From Oscillospiraceae bacterium (GTDB lineage Bacteria; Bacillota; Clostridia; Oscillospirales; Acutalibacteraceae), in the NCBI GenBank assembly GCA_029012165.1, contig JAQXLO010000079.1, positions 1-22,413 of the forward strand: 22,413 nt of DNA. Direction: 5' to 3'. Made by a program: the position numbers and the translations under genes. Under the pieces are notes generated by a model, which saw only the letters and a program-made list of their open reading frames with translations, did not search any database and was not told where the DNA came from. Positions 7,388 through 16,012 of the stretch are shown here, in pieces. Numbering within the stretch: the stretch's first letter is position 1; each line of letters opens with the position of its first letter.

Positions 7388-8596
7388 TCACTTTGTCGTT
7401 ATGGTCGTTATGTATTTTGCGGGGATGCGGTCGAGCAGTTTTTGGAACCAGGCACGCACTTGATCCCAAAATGCGGAGATCTTGCCGCCGTCTTTGACGG
7501 GGAACAGGTCTGCACGCAGGCCCATTTTGGCGCCGATACGCCGGGCGACTTGGCGATTCTCGATGTGTTCTCCGTCCTTGATCAGGTCATCGCTGCCGAA
7601 AACCAGCAATGGCACATCTGTGCCGGTGTGGGAAGTTTTGGTATAGGTATATGTGCCGTCGATGCAGGTGATGCCGCCGGTCTCGTGGTCTGCGGTGACC
7701 ACCACGAGGGTGTGACCGTCCGCACGGGCGAACTGCACGGCGGTTTCCACGGCGTTGTCAAATTCCTCCACGGCTTCGGCGGCGCCGGCCACCTTGGCAT
7801 CGTAGCTGTCGCTTCCGTTGCTGCGGTGGCTGAACTTGTCGATGTGTGCACCCTCCACCATGAGGAAAAAGCCGTTGTCGTTTTCCAGCTGGGAGATGGC
7901 CTTGGCAGTCATCTGGGACAAGGTGGGTGCATCAGAGTCAGGGGATGTGGCGGTTTTCCAGGTTTCGCCGTAGTTAAACTGGGCGAAACTGCGGCTGCCT
8001 TTTTCCAAAGCATCCATCTCGGACTTGGTGCGGATGACGGTGAAGCCGTTCTCCTTGGCAAGGGATTCGTCAAAATCATCGCTGGATGCGCCCCAGATCA
8101 GGTCAAAATCGGATGTGACCTGCTGGGTGCAGATGTCCTTGGAGTTGCCGCGCGCGGAGGTGTGGGCAGTGAAGGACGCAGGCGTGGCGCCGTCGTTGGA
8201 GTCGGTGGTGATGACGCCTGCCGCTCTGCCGGAAAGCTTCGCCGCCTCTGTGAGGGAGCGGGGCACGGAGAACAGCCCGAAGGTGTCATAGGGGTACACA
8301 CCAACGCAGCCGTTGTTTGTGCGCACACCGCAGGCGAGTGCCGTTCCGCCGGCAGCGCTGTCGGTGACGGAACTGCTGAAGGAGCGGGTCTTGGAGCCGC
8401 CGTGCAGGTCGCATTCCTCCTCCATGAACAGGGAAATGCCCCGTTCCTGTTTGGCGAGCTGCAGGTGATTTTCTCCCATGCCGTCCCCGATCATCAGGAT
8501 AACATTGGTATACGTCTCGTCCTGCGCCGTGACGCTCAGAGATGCGAAACTGCACACAAGCAGTGCGCAAAGCAGTAAAGAAATTGTTTTTTTCAT
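7388..8596 (-). CDS. Secreted alkaline phosphatase
   Basis: The 402-residue product hydrolyses phosphate monoesters outside the membrane. All alkaline phosphatase landmarks are visible: ILMIGDGMG with metal ligand Asp38, VTDSAAGGTALACG with nucleophile Ser80, TTDSNDGATPASFTAH (130-145), MVEGAHIDKFSH with Glu248, Asp253 and His257, VVTADHETGG with Asp303 and His304, and a late His323. Residues 1-24 form a signal peptide ending in TAQ. No lipobox and no wall anchor were seen, so it is probably released or loosely held. The ATG at 8596 is chosen because GGAGG lies just upstream and a signal peptide follows. The open frame continues far upstream, but only as antisense of the plus-strand gene. It is the first gene of a two-gene operon with the ceramidase-family gene. 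No PHO box was identified. Confidence 0.95.
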   Translation of the reverse strand: MKKTISLLLCALLVCSFASLSVTAQDETYTNVILMIGDGMGENHLQLAKQERGISLFMEEECDLHGGSKTRSFSSSVTDSAAGGTALACGVRTNNGCVGVYPYDTFGLFSVPRSLTEAAKLSGRAAGVITTDSNDGATPASFTAHTSARGNSKDICTQQVTSDFDLIWGASSDDFDESLAKENGFTVIRTKSEMDALEKGSRSFAQFNYGETWKTATSPDSDAPTLSQMTAKAISQLENDNGFFLMVEGAHIDKFSHRSNGSDSYDAKVAGAAEAVEEFDNAVETAVQFARADGHTLVVVTADHETGGITCIDGTYTYTKTSHTGTDVPLLVFGSDDLIKDGEHIENRQVARRIGAKMGLRADLFPVKDGGKISAFWDQVRAWFQKLLDRIPAKYITTITTK

Positions 8597-8621
8597 GGTA
8601 TCCCTCCTGTCTTTTGAGGTT

Positions 8622-8650
8622 ATTATATAATTTTTTGTAGGAAGTGTCAA
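8622..8650 (-). promoter_or_regulatory. Consensus-perfect sigma-A promoter of the phosphatase operon
   Basis: On the minus strand TTGACA (8650-8645) and TATAAT (8627-8622) are both exact consensus with a 17-base spacer. Transcription would start near 8615, leaving a leader of only about 20 bases with GGAGG before the ATG at 8596. Such a promoter suggests strong constitutive expression unless a repressor acts here. Confidence 0.9.
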
Positions 8651-8682
8651 TCCGGTGTAGTTATTTTTTACAAAAATATGCA

Positions 8683-8711
8683 TTGAAATTATATCGAAAA
8701 TACGGTAAAAT
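8683..8711 (+). promoter_or_regulatory. Sigma-A promoter of the beta-helix/dockerin protein gene
   Basis: TTGAAA (8683-8688) and TAAAAT (8706-8711) are separated by exactly 17 bases. The start would be near 8718, followed by AAAGGAG (8731-8737) and the ATG at 8747. The -35 boxes of this promoter and the divergent phosphatase promoter are only 32 bases apart, so a regulator bound between them could affect both. Confidence 0.8.
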
Positions 8712-8746
8712 GAAAGCTGTAAACGTATATAAAGGAGCGGTGTCTC

Positions 8747-11700
8747 ATGAAAAAGATAAAAAGGACGGCTTTGGCGTTTCTGCTGGTGCTTGCGGTGACG
8801 GCGGCACTGGTGCCCTCGGTGTGTCTGTCTGCGTTCGCCGCAGCATGGACAGGCGGCACGACTGTGCCGACCATGAATGCACAGGGGTATTACCTGATCG
8901 ACACCCCGGAGAAGCTGGCGTGGTTCTCCGAGCGGGTCAACAGCGGGTACAATTCCATCAACGCCAAGCAGACGGCGGATCTCGACTTGGGCGGTCTGTC
9001 GTTTACCCCCATCGGCACGGCGGCATATCCGTTTTTGGGCGTCTATGACGGCGGCGGGTGCACCGTGGCAAAGCTGAAGGTGACCGGGGATGCGGAGAAC
9101 AGAGGCATGTTCGGCGTGATCGGCACGACCAAGACCACCGAGACCATCACGGACGAATGGGGCGACACCTACACCGAGAGCACCTATACGCCCTCGCAGG
9201 TCAATAACATCGTCCTGAACGACTGCGATGTCAGCGGCACCAAATACGTGGGCGGCGTTGTCGGCTATTCGGACGGCGGCTCCATCACCGGCTGTTCCGT
9301 CAGCGGCACGGTGCAAAATACCGGCTCCGGCACGGGCGGCATTGTGGGCTATCAAAAGGCGGGCGCCACGGTTCTGAACTGTCTGAACAGCGCCGCCGTC
9401 AGCGGGGAACTGCGTGTGGGCGGCATTGCCGGCTACTGCTACAGCAACACCGAGGTTCGGGGCTGCTGCAATGTGGGCACGGTAACGGGACAGAATTTCG
9501 TCGGCGGCATCGTGGGTCTGTCCTCGGGCAGTGACGTCAGCCACTGCTACAACAAGGGCAGTATCAGCGCCACGGAAAACACCTGCGGCGGTCTTGTTGG
9601 CTATGCGATGTACGGCGATATCTATTGTATGTACACCATCGGCACCGTCAGCTGTACCGGGGAATATACGGGCATCGCTTTCGGCAATGTGCTGTACGGC
9701 ACCATGATGGCCAAGTGCTACTATGACCGGGACAACACCGACATGACGGATCTCTTTGCCACACCGGCGGAACACGCACTGATGATGGATGAGACCTTTT
9801 TGACAACGCTCAACTTCCACTATGACATTTTTGTGGGCGACTATTTCCAGACCAATAACGGCTATCCCATCCTGCGCTGGCAGCTGGTGGCGTGGGACGG
9901 CTCCGTGGGTGAGCCGGAGACGGACGCAAACGGCGTTTATCTGCTCACCAACGGCAGTGAGCTGGCATGGTTTGCGGCGCTGGTCAACGGTACGCTGTCC
10001 GACACGGCGCAGAACACCGCCGCCAATGCACGGGTGACCAAGGATATCCTGCTCAATCCTGCGATCTTTGACGAGACCGCCAACATCTGGACGCCCATCG
10101 GCACGGAGGATTCCCCGTTCACCGGCACCTTTGACGGCGGAGAATACCGCATCAGCGGCATCTACATCAGCGATACGGAAAAGAATATGTCCGGTCTGTT
10201 CGGCATGATCGGCGCCGGCGGCACGGTAAAGAATATTTTCATCGAGACGTCCAAGATCTACGGCTACAGCCACATCGGCATGATCGCCGGGCAGAACAAC
10301 GGCACCATCCAGAACTGCTTCAACTACGGCACCTTGCAGGCGACGTACTATTCCGGCGGCATCGCAGGCGTCAACGAAGGCACGATCCGGAACTGCGGCA
10401 ACATCGGCGAGGAGCTGGGCAGCAACTATTCCGGCGGCATCACCGGCAGCAATAACAGCACCGGCGTCGTCAACAGCTGTTTCAATATGGGCTATGTCAC
10501 GGGCGTACAGCGTACCGGCGGCATCATCGGCAACAACAACGGCAAGATCCAGTACTGCTACAATGCGGGCACGGTCAACGGCGGTGCGTCTGTGGGCGGT
10601 CTGGTCGGCTATCAAAACAGCAGCGTTTCCGGCGGCTTTACGGCGTGCTACAATATGGGTCGTGTCTCCGGCCTGAGCAACAGCAAGGGCGCCGTGGTCG
10701 GCTACAACCTGAACGGCAACGTGACCTACTGCTACTACGACAGCGAACGCTCCAATGCGACGGACAGTGTGGCAACGGCCAAGACCACGGCGGAAATGGC
10801 AGAACCCACCGCCGTTTCGGCGTTCAGCGGTTTCAGCACGACCTACTGGGTGGATCGTGCGCCGGATCAGTATTTTGACTACTGTCCCGAGCTGCGGGTA
10901 TTTTACAATTCCACCAACACTCTGCTCAAAAACACGTCCAAGGAAAGTGCGGCAGTGCTCAAGCCGTCCTACGTCGTCATGGCAGAGGTGGACGGCGAAA
11001 TGCATACATACTACGACTCCCTGCAGGCCGGCAGCAGCCACATCGGTACGGGTGCAGGTACGCTTTCCGTGCTGCGTGACCATGCGATGACCCAGACCAT
11101 GACGGTGCAGGGCAATGTTACGGTTACGGACAACGGCGAAACGCATACCGTGCAGCGGGGTGACAGCTTCAGCGGCAGTTTCTTCTCTGTCGAGGGGGCG
11201 CTGACCGTGCAGGGCACCGGTGAGAACACCCTGGTTTTGGATGGCGGCGTCGCTTCTTCGAGGACGGGCGATGCGCTGGTACTTGTAAATGTGGACAGCA
11301 CCCTGACACTGGAGGACGGTGTGCTGCTGCAAAACAATACCTCGGAGGATAACGGCGGCGGACTTTACATCGACGGCGGCACCGTGGTCATGAACGGCGG
11401 CACCATCACGGGCAATACGGCGCTGCGCGGCGGCGGTATCTACAACCACGCCGGATTCCTGACTGCCAACGGCGGCACCGTTTCGGGCAACACAGCCTCC
11501 GTCAACGGCGGCGGTATCTTCGCTGACGGAAAATATTCCGAGACGAATCTGGCGGGTCTGACCGTGTCCGGCAATACGGCGGGCAACGGCGGCGGTATTT
11601 GCAGTGTCGGCAGTCCTGTCAGTATGACGGGCGGCACTCTTTCCGACAACACGGCGACCACCGGCGGCGGCGTTTACACCAACGGTACCTTCCATATGGC

Positions 11701-13729
11701 GGGCGGCACCATCACCGGGAACATCGCCGTGACCGGCTCCGGCATCTACGACAACGGTACGCTGGAAATGGCAGACAATGCCTTTGTGGCGCAGAACAAC
11801 GACGTCTACCTCGTCTCCGGCAAGACGGTGGTCAATACGGCGCAGATCAAGACAGACGGCTTGGTGGCGTATCTGACCGTGGCGGATTACGCAGTGGGCA
11901 CCCGTGTACTCAGCGGCGATTTCTGCGCATCCAACTACGCCAAATTTGTTTTGAATGTTCCCCTGAACGAGACGGAACTGAATATCAATTCCACCGGCTA
12001 TCTGGTGGACAAGGAAATCTCCAACGTGGCCAAGGTCAGCGTGTTCGGCGCCTATGATGTGTTCTACACCTCCTTGAAGGAGGCGGTGGATTCCATCGGC
12101 GAGGGCACGGGTCTTGTGTGCATGGTCGGGGATGACAGCATCGGGGAGACCATCGAGGTGCGCGGCAATGTGACGATCATCGGCGATGAAACCGGCGGTC
12201 GAACCCTGTCCCGCTACCGCACCTGCACAGGCAATATGTTTACGGTCGCAGAGGGTGCGACGCTGCAATTCGGTGCGGCAGGCTCTGCGGACAATACGGC
12301 GCTGTATGTGGATGGCGGCAGTCAGCTGTACGGCACCTACGGCGGCAGTATGATCAGCAGCAGCGGCACAGTCAAGCTGTATGACGGAGCAACCCTTTGC
12401 AATGCCTCCACGCTGCAAAACGGCGGCGTGGTCAGCGGTACCGGCAGTGTGGAGATCTGCGGCGGCAGCATTAGCGATTGCAGTGCGGCGAACGGCGGTG
12501 CGGTCTGCATGACGGGCGGCACACTGCAAATGACGGACGGCGCAGTCACCGGCTGCTCCGCTTCCGAAAACGGCGGTGCCATATATCTTCTGGGCGTCGA
12601 AGCGGCGATCCAGAGCGGCACCATCTCCGGCTGTACGGCGGAAAATGGCGGCGCTGTCTATGCCGGTGCAGAGGCGGTGCTTTCCCTGCAGGGCGGCACC
12701 CTTACCGAGAATGAAGCGGTCTACGGCGGTGCGGTTCTGGCGGACAACGCCGAGTTTACCATGCCCGGCGGCACAGTTACCGTTGTGATCACCGATGAAA
12801 ACGGGGATATCTCCTACACGGAGGTGGAGGTCACGGCAACCGTCAGCGCCAACCACGCAGAAAACGGCGGCGGCATCTATCTGCGCTCCGGCAGCGGCGA
12901 TTTCTCCGCCGGTTCCATCGAAAACAATACCGCCGATGTGGGCGCTGCGCTGTATATTGAGCCGGACGCCGCCTTCACGATTCGGGATGACGCCTCTATT
13001 TCCGGCAACACGGCCGTACACGGCAGCAGCAGTATTTATGACAACGGCACGCTGAGGATCCGTTCTGCGGTGCTCAGTGCAAGCGATACGGTCTATCTGG
13101 TCAACGGCAAGACCATCGTTCCCGAGGGCACACAGGCAGGGGCGACCATTGTCCCCGCATCCTATGCGATCGGTACGCAGATTTTGACCGGCGACAGTGT
13201 GGCAGCGCTGTACAGTGGCTTCAGTATCGCCAATGCCCGCTTCTTCGTGGCAGCGGACGGCAAGCTGGACACCGACACCCTCTCGCTCAAGGAAAGCTCC
13301 CACATGGTCGTGGATTACGACAACGGCATCATCACCGGTATTGACGTCACCCGCAACACCACGGCACAGATGCGTGAGGAATTTGACAATGCCGACGCAT
13401 CCCTGTCCTTTGCGGCAGCGGACGGTACGGCGCTGGCAGACGATGCCGCACTGACCACGGGCTGCCGGATTCTCCTGTCCGACGGCACAGGCACTGTTTT
13501 GGACAGCAAGACCTTCGTTCTGGTGGGCGATGTGGACGGCGACGGCGACTTCGATGCCGAGGACGCTGTGTATGTCCATGCGATTGTCGGCGGCTTGTTC
13601 ACCGAACAAAATGCGACTGCGGCAATGCGCCGTGCGGCGGACGCCAACAACGACGGTGCGGTGGACGGCACAGATGCGGCCCTGCTGCGTGCGTGCGGAA
13701 TGCTGCGTGCCACAGTGACCCAGCCGTAA
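8747..13729 (+). CDS. Giant secreted GLUG-repeat and beta-helix protein with C-terminal dockerin
   Basis: The 1660-residue product starts with a signal peptide (residues 1-31, ending AFA). Two related GLUG-type regions follow (about 35-375 and 395-690). Each opens with a KLAWFSERVN/ELAWFAALVN segment and a PIGT...F.G.(Y/F)DGG segment. Then come short repeats of the form GGIVGY...NCYN.G.V. Two beta-helix modules follow (about 750-1090 and 1100-1505) with GGGIY and GGTI(T/S)GN(T) rungs. Each ends in a VYLV.GKT segment and YA(V/I)GT(R/Q)(V/I)L(S/T)GD. Residues about 1592-1655 form a type I dockerin with two calcium loops, DVDGDGDFDAED and DANNDGAVDGTD. Dockerins bind cohesins, so attachment to a cohesin-bearing scaffold or surface protein is expected. 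No cohesin is present in the window. No catalytic residues were recognised, so an adhesive, polysaccharide-binding or beta-helix lyase-like role is open. It is monocistronic between its own promoter and terminator. Confidence 0.93.
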   Translation: MKKIKRTALAFLLVLAVTAALVPSVCLSAFAAAWTGGTTVPTMNAQGYYLIDTPEKLAWFSERVNSGYNSINAKQTADLDLGGLSFTPIGTAAYPFLGVYDGGGCTVAKLKVTGDAENRGMFGVIGTTKTTETITDEWGDTYTESTYTPSQVNNIVLNDCDVSGTKYVGGVVGYSDGGSITGCSVSGTVQNTGSGTGGIVGYQKAGATVLNCLNSAAVSGELRVGGIAGYCYSNTEVRGCCNVGTVTGQNFVGGIVGLSSGSDVSHCYNKGSISATENTCGGLVGYAMYGDIYCMYTIGTVSCTGEYTGIAFGNVLYGTMMAKCYYDRDNTDMTDLFATPAEHALMMDETFLTTLNFHYDIFVGDYFQTNNGYPILRWQLVAWDGSVGEPETDANGVYLLTNGSELAWFAALVNGTLSDTAQNTAANARVTKDILLNPAIFDETANIWTPIGTEDSPFTGTFDGGEYRISGIYISDTEKNMSGLFGMIGAGGTVKNIFIETSKIYGYSHIGMIAGQNNGTIQNCFNYGTLQATYYSGGIAGVNEGTIRNCGNIGEELGSNYSGGITGSNNSTGVVNSCFNMGYVTGVQRTGGIIGNNNGKIQYCYNAGTVNGGASVGGLVGYQNSSVSGGFTACYNMGRVSGLSNSKGAVVGYNLNGNVTYCYYDSERSNATDSVATAKTTAEMAEPTAVSAFSGFSTTYWVDRAPDQYFDYCPELRVFYNSTNTLLKNTSKESAAVLKPSYVVMAEVDGEMHTYYDSLQAGSSHIGTGAGTLSVLRDHAMTQTMTVQGNVTVTDNGETHTVQRGDSFSGSFFSVEGALTVQGTGENTLVLDGGVASSRTGDALVLVNVDSTLTLEDGVLLQNNTSEDNGGGLYIDGGTVVMNGGTITGNTALRGGGIYNHAGFLTANGGTVSGNTASVNGGGIFADGKYSETNLAGLTVSGNTAGNGGGICSVGSPVSMTGGTLSDNTATTGGGVYTNGTFHMAGGTITGNIAVTGSGIYDNGTLEMADNAFVAQNNDVYLVSGKTVVNTAQIKTDGLVAYLTVADYAVGTRVLSGDFCASNYAKFVLNVPLNETELNINSTGYLVDKEISNVAKVSVFGAYDVFYTSLKEAVDSIGEGTGLVCMVGDDSIGETIEVRGNVTIIGDETGGRTLSRYRTCTGNMFTVAEGATLQFGAAGSADNTALYVDGGSQLYGTYGGSMISSSGTVKLYDGATLCNASTLQNGGVVSGTGSVEICGGSISDCSAANGGAVCMTGGTLQMTDGAVTGCSASENGGAIYLLGVEAAIQSGTISGCTAENGGAVYAGAEAVLSLQGGTLTENEAVYGGAVLADNAEFTMPGGTVTVVITDENGDISYTEVEVTATVSANHAENGGGIYLRSGSGDFSAGSIENNTADVGAALYIEPDAAFTIRDDASISGNTAVHGSSSIYDNGTLRIRSAVLSASDTVYLVNGKTIVPEGTQAGATIVPASYAIGTQILTGDSVAALYSGFSIANARFFVAADGKLDTDTLSLKESSHMVVDYDNGIITGIDVTRNTTAQMREEFDNADASLSFAAADGTALADDAALTTGCRILLSDGTGTVLDSKTFVLVGDVDGDGDFDAEDAVYVHAIVGGLFTEQNATAAMRRAADANNDGAVDGTDAALLRACGMLRATVTQP

Positions 13730-13741
13730 AACAGAATACCA

Positions 13742-13781
13742 ACCGCCGACGGTGAAAAGAAAGCGCCGTCGGCGGTTTTTT
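13742..13781 (+). terminator. Intrinsic terminator of the beta-helix/dockerin gene
   Basis: ACCGCCGACGG (13742-13752) pairs perfectly with CCGTCGGCGGT (13766-13776) across a 13-base loop and is followed by six T residues. It sits 12 bases past the stop codon at 13729. Confidence 0.95.
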
Positions 13782-13782
13782 A

Positions 13783-14134
13783 GGTTCATTGCGATTTTTG
13801 TGGGATTAAAATTCGCTCAAGCCTTTTCAAAGGCTTGCCAGCTTGTCGAAAAAGTATTTTCGGCAAGCTGGTAGACTGGCGAGAAAGGATGCCCGATGCC
13901 GTTTTCTTCGGGCGATAGGCGTACAAGGGTACTCCGAGCCCGAAAAAACGGCAAGCATACAAGCATCGGCACGGCTCGATGCCGTGCCGATGCTTGTATT
14001 TTGTATGGTCTGTCGATGCTTCCGACTTTTCTTAAAGTGTCTTGTGTGCGCTCGGGCGCCTTTATCGACAGTCTGGCAAGCCTTTAAAAAGGCTTGAGCG
14101 AAGCTTTATATCCCAAAAAAATCCGTGATGAACC
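13783..14134. mobile_element. MITE-like palindromic element with about 60-base terminal inverted repeats
   Basis: The left end (13783-13840) and the right end (14134-14074, read on the minus strand) share one pattern. Both begin GGTTCAT, then CG(G)ATTTTT and TGGGAT, then TTCGCTCAAGCC and AAAGGCTTGCCA. The innermost 29 bases differ at a single position. Similarity continues inward (AGACTG, CGA, AAAGG, GCCCGA), so the element is one long imperfect palindrome with further hairpins inside (13838-13871, 13898-13952, 13959-13997). No credible protein is encoded. It fills the gap between the terminator T run and the DUF4838 stop codon, leaving two bases before that stop. A half copy at 5664-5724 shows that it is dispersed. 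It could be a non-autonomous transposon, a REP-like repeat or a structured RNA. Confidence 0.7.
13959..13997. repeat. Perfect 17-bp hairpin inside the MITE-like element
   Basis: ACAAGCATCGGCACGGC (13959-13975) pairs without mismatch with its complement at 13981-13997 across a five-base loop TCGAT. It is the most stable stem in the intergenic regions and has no T run directly after it, so it is not a classical terminator. Confidence 0.85.
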
Positions 14135-14136
14135 AA

Positions 14137-15999
14137 TTATTTTTTTGTCCAGCCTCGGGGGATTTCTCTGAAATCGGGGGAATCGCTCAGCAGTCCGCCG
14201 CTCCCCTCACAGATGCGCTTGATGCCCAATTCCACGAAATCCGCATACAGCGCCTTGTTGGCTTCGATTCGTTTCTGCGGGCGCAGGGCAGAAAATTCGC
14301 CGTACTTGTTGCACGCCTTCCAATAGCGCCAGGAAAGCTCCGAGCGACGGATGTGCTCGAGCTGTGCATCCGTCTCGGCATTCTCCTTCGCTTTGCTCCA
14401 GAGCAGATCCATATACCTGCGGTCAGCCCCGGTCAGCAACAGCACGGACTTGTCGGTCATTGCTGCGTAAATGCCCATTTTTAAGCCGAATCTGCCGGTG
14501 GCTTGTGTCGTTTTGTCGATATAGGCACGGACATACTGCCAGCTGTTTTCGCCGTAATACGCACGCAAAAAGCCGTTCATCTCCCGCTCATAGTCCATGT
14601 CGGGATCCCACATCAGCTTCGAGAGCAGATAGGCGCGCAGTTCCGCAAACTCCGCATCACTCTCCCTTGCGGTGTAGTTGCCCTCCTCGTACACGCCCAC
14701 CACATGGTGCTCGGCAAAAAAGCGCATATTCTCCTGCATGACGCCGAAGTTCGGGAATGGACCTAAGTAGTTGCTGTAGTTGGTGGTATAGTCCCAAACG
14801 TACAGGCGCTCGCAAATCTCCGACCAACGCACGATATCCTCACTGAATTTCACGTTTTGCGTGCACAGAGGATCATTCAGCGGATGGGCAAAACAGCACT
14901 CGATGGAACACAGGCGCACAATGACGTTTTGTCTCGGCACCGTGATCTTCGGGGGCTTGCGGGTGTACTGGTAGGCGAAGGTGTCGATCTCCACATTGGT
15001 AAATCCGGCATCCTCCACCGCCTCGGCCACCGCATTGACAAAGCGCAGCAGCGTACCCGAGGGACTGCCCTCCTGCGTATCCGTGGCGGCACACTGCGCA
15101 CAGCGGCAATATTTTTGATTATCGTTCTGGGTAAGGGAGACGATCTTCTTGGTGGGATTCTCCCGAATGGCATCCAGCACCTCCCGTGTCACGGTCGCCA
15201 GTGTTTCGGGGTTGGACAGGCACAGCTGATCGGGAATGCGTTTGCCGTCTTTGTCCATGGCAAACCATTCGGGATGGGCTTCAAAATACGTGTCGGCGGC
15301 GCAAAACTGCGTCGTCAGCGTATGGGCGAAGGAGCCGATATAGTCCACCGTGCCGCCCTCTTGCGCAGAAAGCGTACGGTACGGTCCGCCGTTGAGCCGG
15401 TTGGCACAGCTGTACTCCTTGTTCGCAGAGCGATTGGGGCTGATCCAGTCTGTCTCACGAAATTCAAAGGTCGGGACGAACGTCTTTTCGTAAACGGGGA
15501 TCTGCGGGTCATCCGTCGTGGGAATCACGGTCAGCTTCTCCGTATACCAGCGGCAGTTAAAGCAATCCTCCAAAAACGTGTACACGGCGTACATCGTTCC
15601 TCGCACGGCACCGCCGGTGATGAGGATCCGTTCCGGCGCCGTGCGGATGCAAATGCCGTCATCCCCCAGCTTTCCGTAGTCCACGCCGTCCTGCCGGGCA
15701 GTGGGACCGACGACGATCTCCTTGGCGTTTGTCTGCGTGTCGGGGACAATGGGCAGCTCCAGACCTGTGATCTGCCGAAGATAGTTTTGCAAGATCACGG
15801 CGGCGTTGTAGGTGCAGTCCGCACGATTTCCGGCGGACACGATCACATAGTCCCCCGTCAGCGAAAAAGTCTCCCCCTGCACCGTTTCGGGCAGGGGCGG
15901 ATCCGCTTTCAGGATCTTTGCGGGATTGTGCACAGCGGTAACGGAAAAGATCGCTCCCAAGATCAGAGAGATACAGGAACGCAGGATGCGGGTGGCCAT
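14137..15999 (-). CDS. DUF4838 protein with GH67-N/GH20b-like N-terminal domain, exported
   Basis: The 620-residue product matches DUF4838 proteins, which often sit with polysaccharide-degrading genes and have no proven reaction. After an N-terminal hydrophobic stretch (about residues 5-22, signal peptide or anchor) comes an alpha/beta domain (about 45-160). It resembles the non-catalytic N-domain of GH20 and GH67 enzymes, with LQNYLRQITGLELPIV and EIVVGPTAR. The DUF4838 core holds SLTQNDNQKYCRCAQC and EGSPSGTLLRFVNAV (about 285-325), its hallmark. The paired cysteines there may bind metal. The ATG at 15999 is chosen because AGGAG (16012-16008) is ideally spaced for it, while the upstream GTG at 16008 overlaps that site. 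It follows the 74-residue gene by 12 bases, so the two are probably co-transcribed. A role in surface glycan breakdown is inferred. Confidence 0.88.
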   Translation of the reverse strand: MATRILRSCISLILGAIFSVTAVHNPAKILKADPPLPETVQGETFSLTGDYVIVSAGNRADCTYNAAVILQNYLRQITGLELPIVPDTQTNAKEIVVGPTARQDGVDYGKLGDDGICIRTAPERILITGGAVRGTMYAVYTFLEDCFNCRWYTEKLTVIPTTDDPQIPVYEKTFVPTFEFRETDWISPNRSANKEYSCANRLNGGPYRTLSAQEGGTVDYIGSFAHTLTTQFCAADTYFEAHPEWFAMDKDGKRIPDQLCLSNPETLATVTREVLDAIRENPTKKIVSLTQNDNQKYCRCAQCAATDTQEGSPSGTLLRFVNAVAEAVEDAGFTNVEIDTFAYQYTRKPPKITVPRQNVIVRLCSIECCFAHPLNDPLCTQNVKFSEDIVRWSEICERLYVWDYTTNYSNYLGPFPNFGVMQENMRFFAEHHVVGVYEEGNYTARESDAEFAELRAYLLSKLMWDPDMDYEREMNGFLRAYYGENSWQYVRAYIDKTTQATGRFGLKMGIYAAMTDKSVLLLTGADRRYMDLLWSKAKENAETDAQLEHIRRSELSWRYWKACNKYGEFSALRPQKRIEANKALYADFVELGIKRICEGSGGLLSDSPDFREIPRGWTKK

Positions 16000-16007
16000 G
16001 GTCGTCA

Positions 16008-16012
16008 CTCCT
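16008..16012 (-). promoter_or_regulatory. Ribosome binding site that fixes the DUF4838 start
   Basis: AGGAG on the minus strand lies eight bases before the ATG at 15999 and overlaps both the stop codon of the upstream 74-residue gene (16012-16014) and an in-frame GTG at 16008. The GTG therefore cannot be served by this site. The overlap implies translational coupling of the two genes. Confidence 0.75.

Noticed and set aside
5972..8578. 868-residue plus-strand open frame
   Set aside because: It lies over the ceramidase-family and phosphatase genes on the other strand, both with clear motifs. Its composition is typical of an antisense shadow of GC-rich codons.
8597..13789. Long minus-strand extension of the phosphatase frame (over 1700 extra residues)
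   Set aside because: The extension is antisense of the GLUG/dockerin gene. The phosphatase has its own signal peptide, ribosome binding site and perfect promoter at 8596-8650.
13843..14097. Short plus-strand open frames inside the palindromic element
   Set aside because: They are built from the arms of inverted repeats, lack ribosome binding sites and give no plausible protein.
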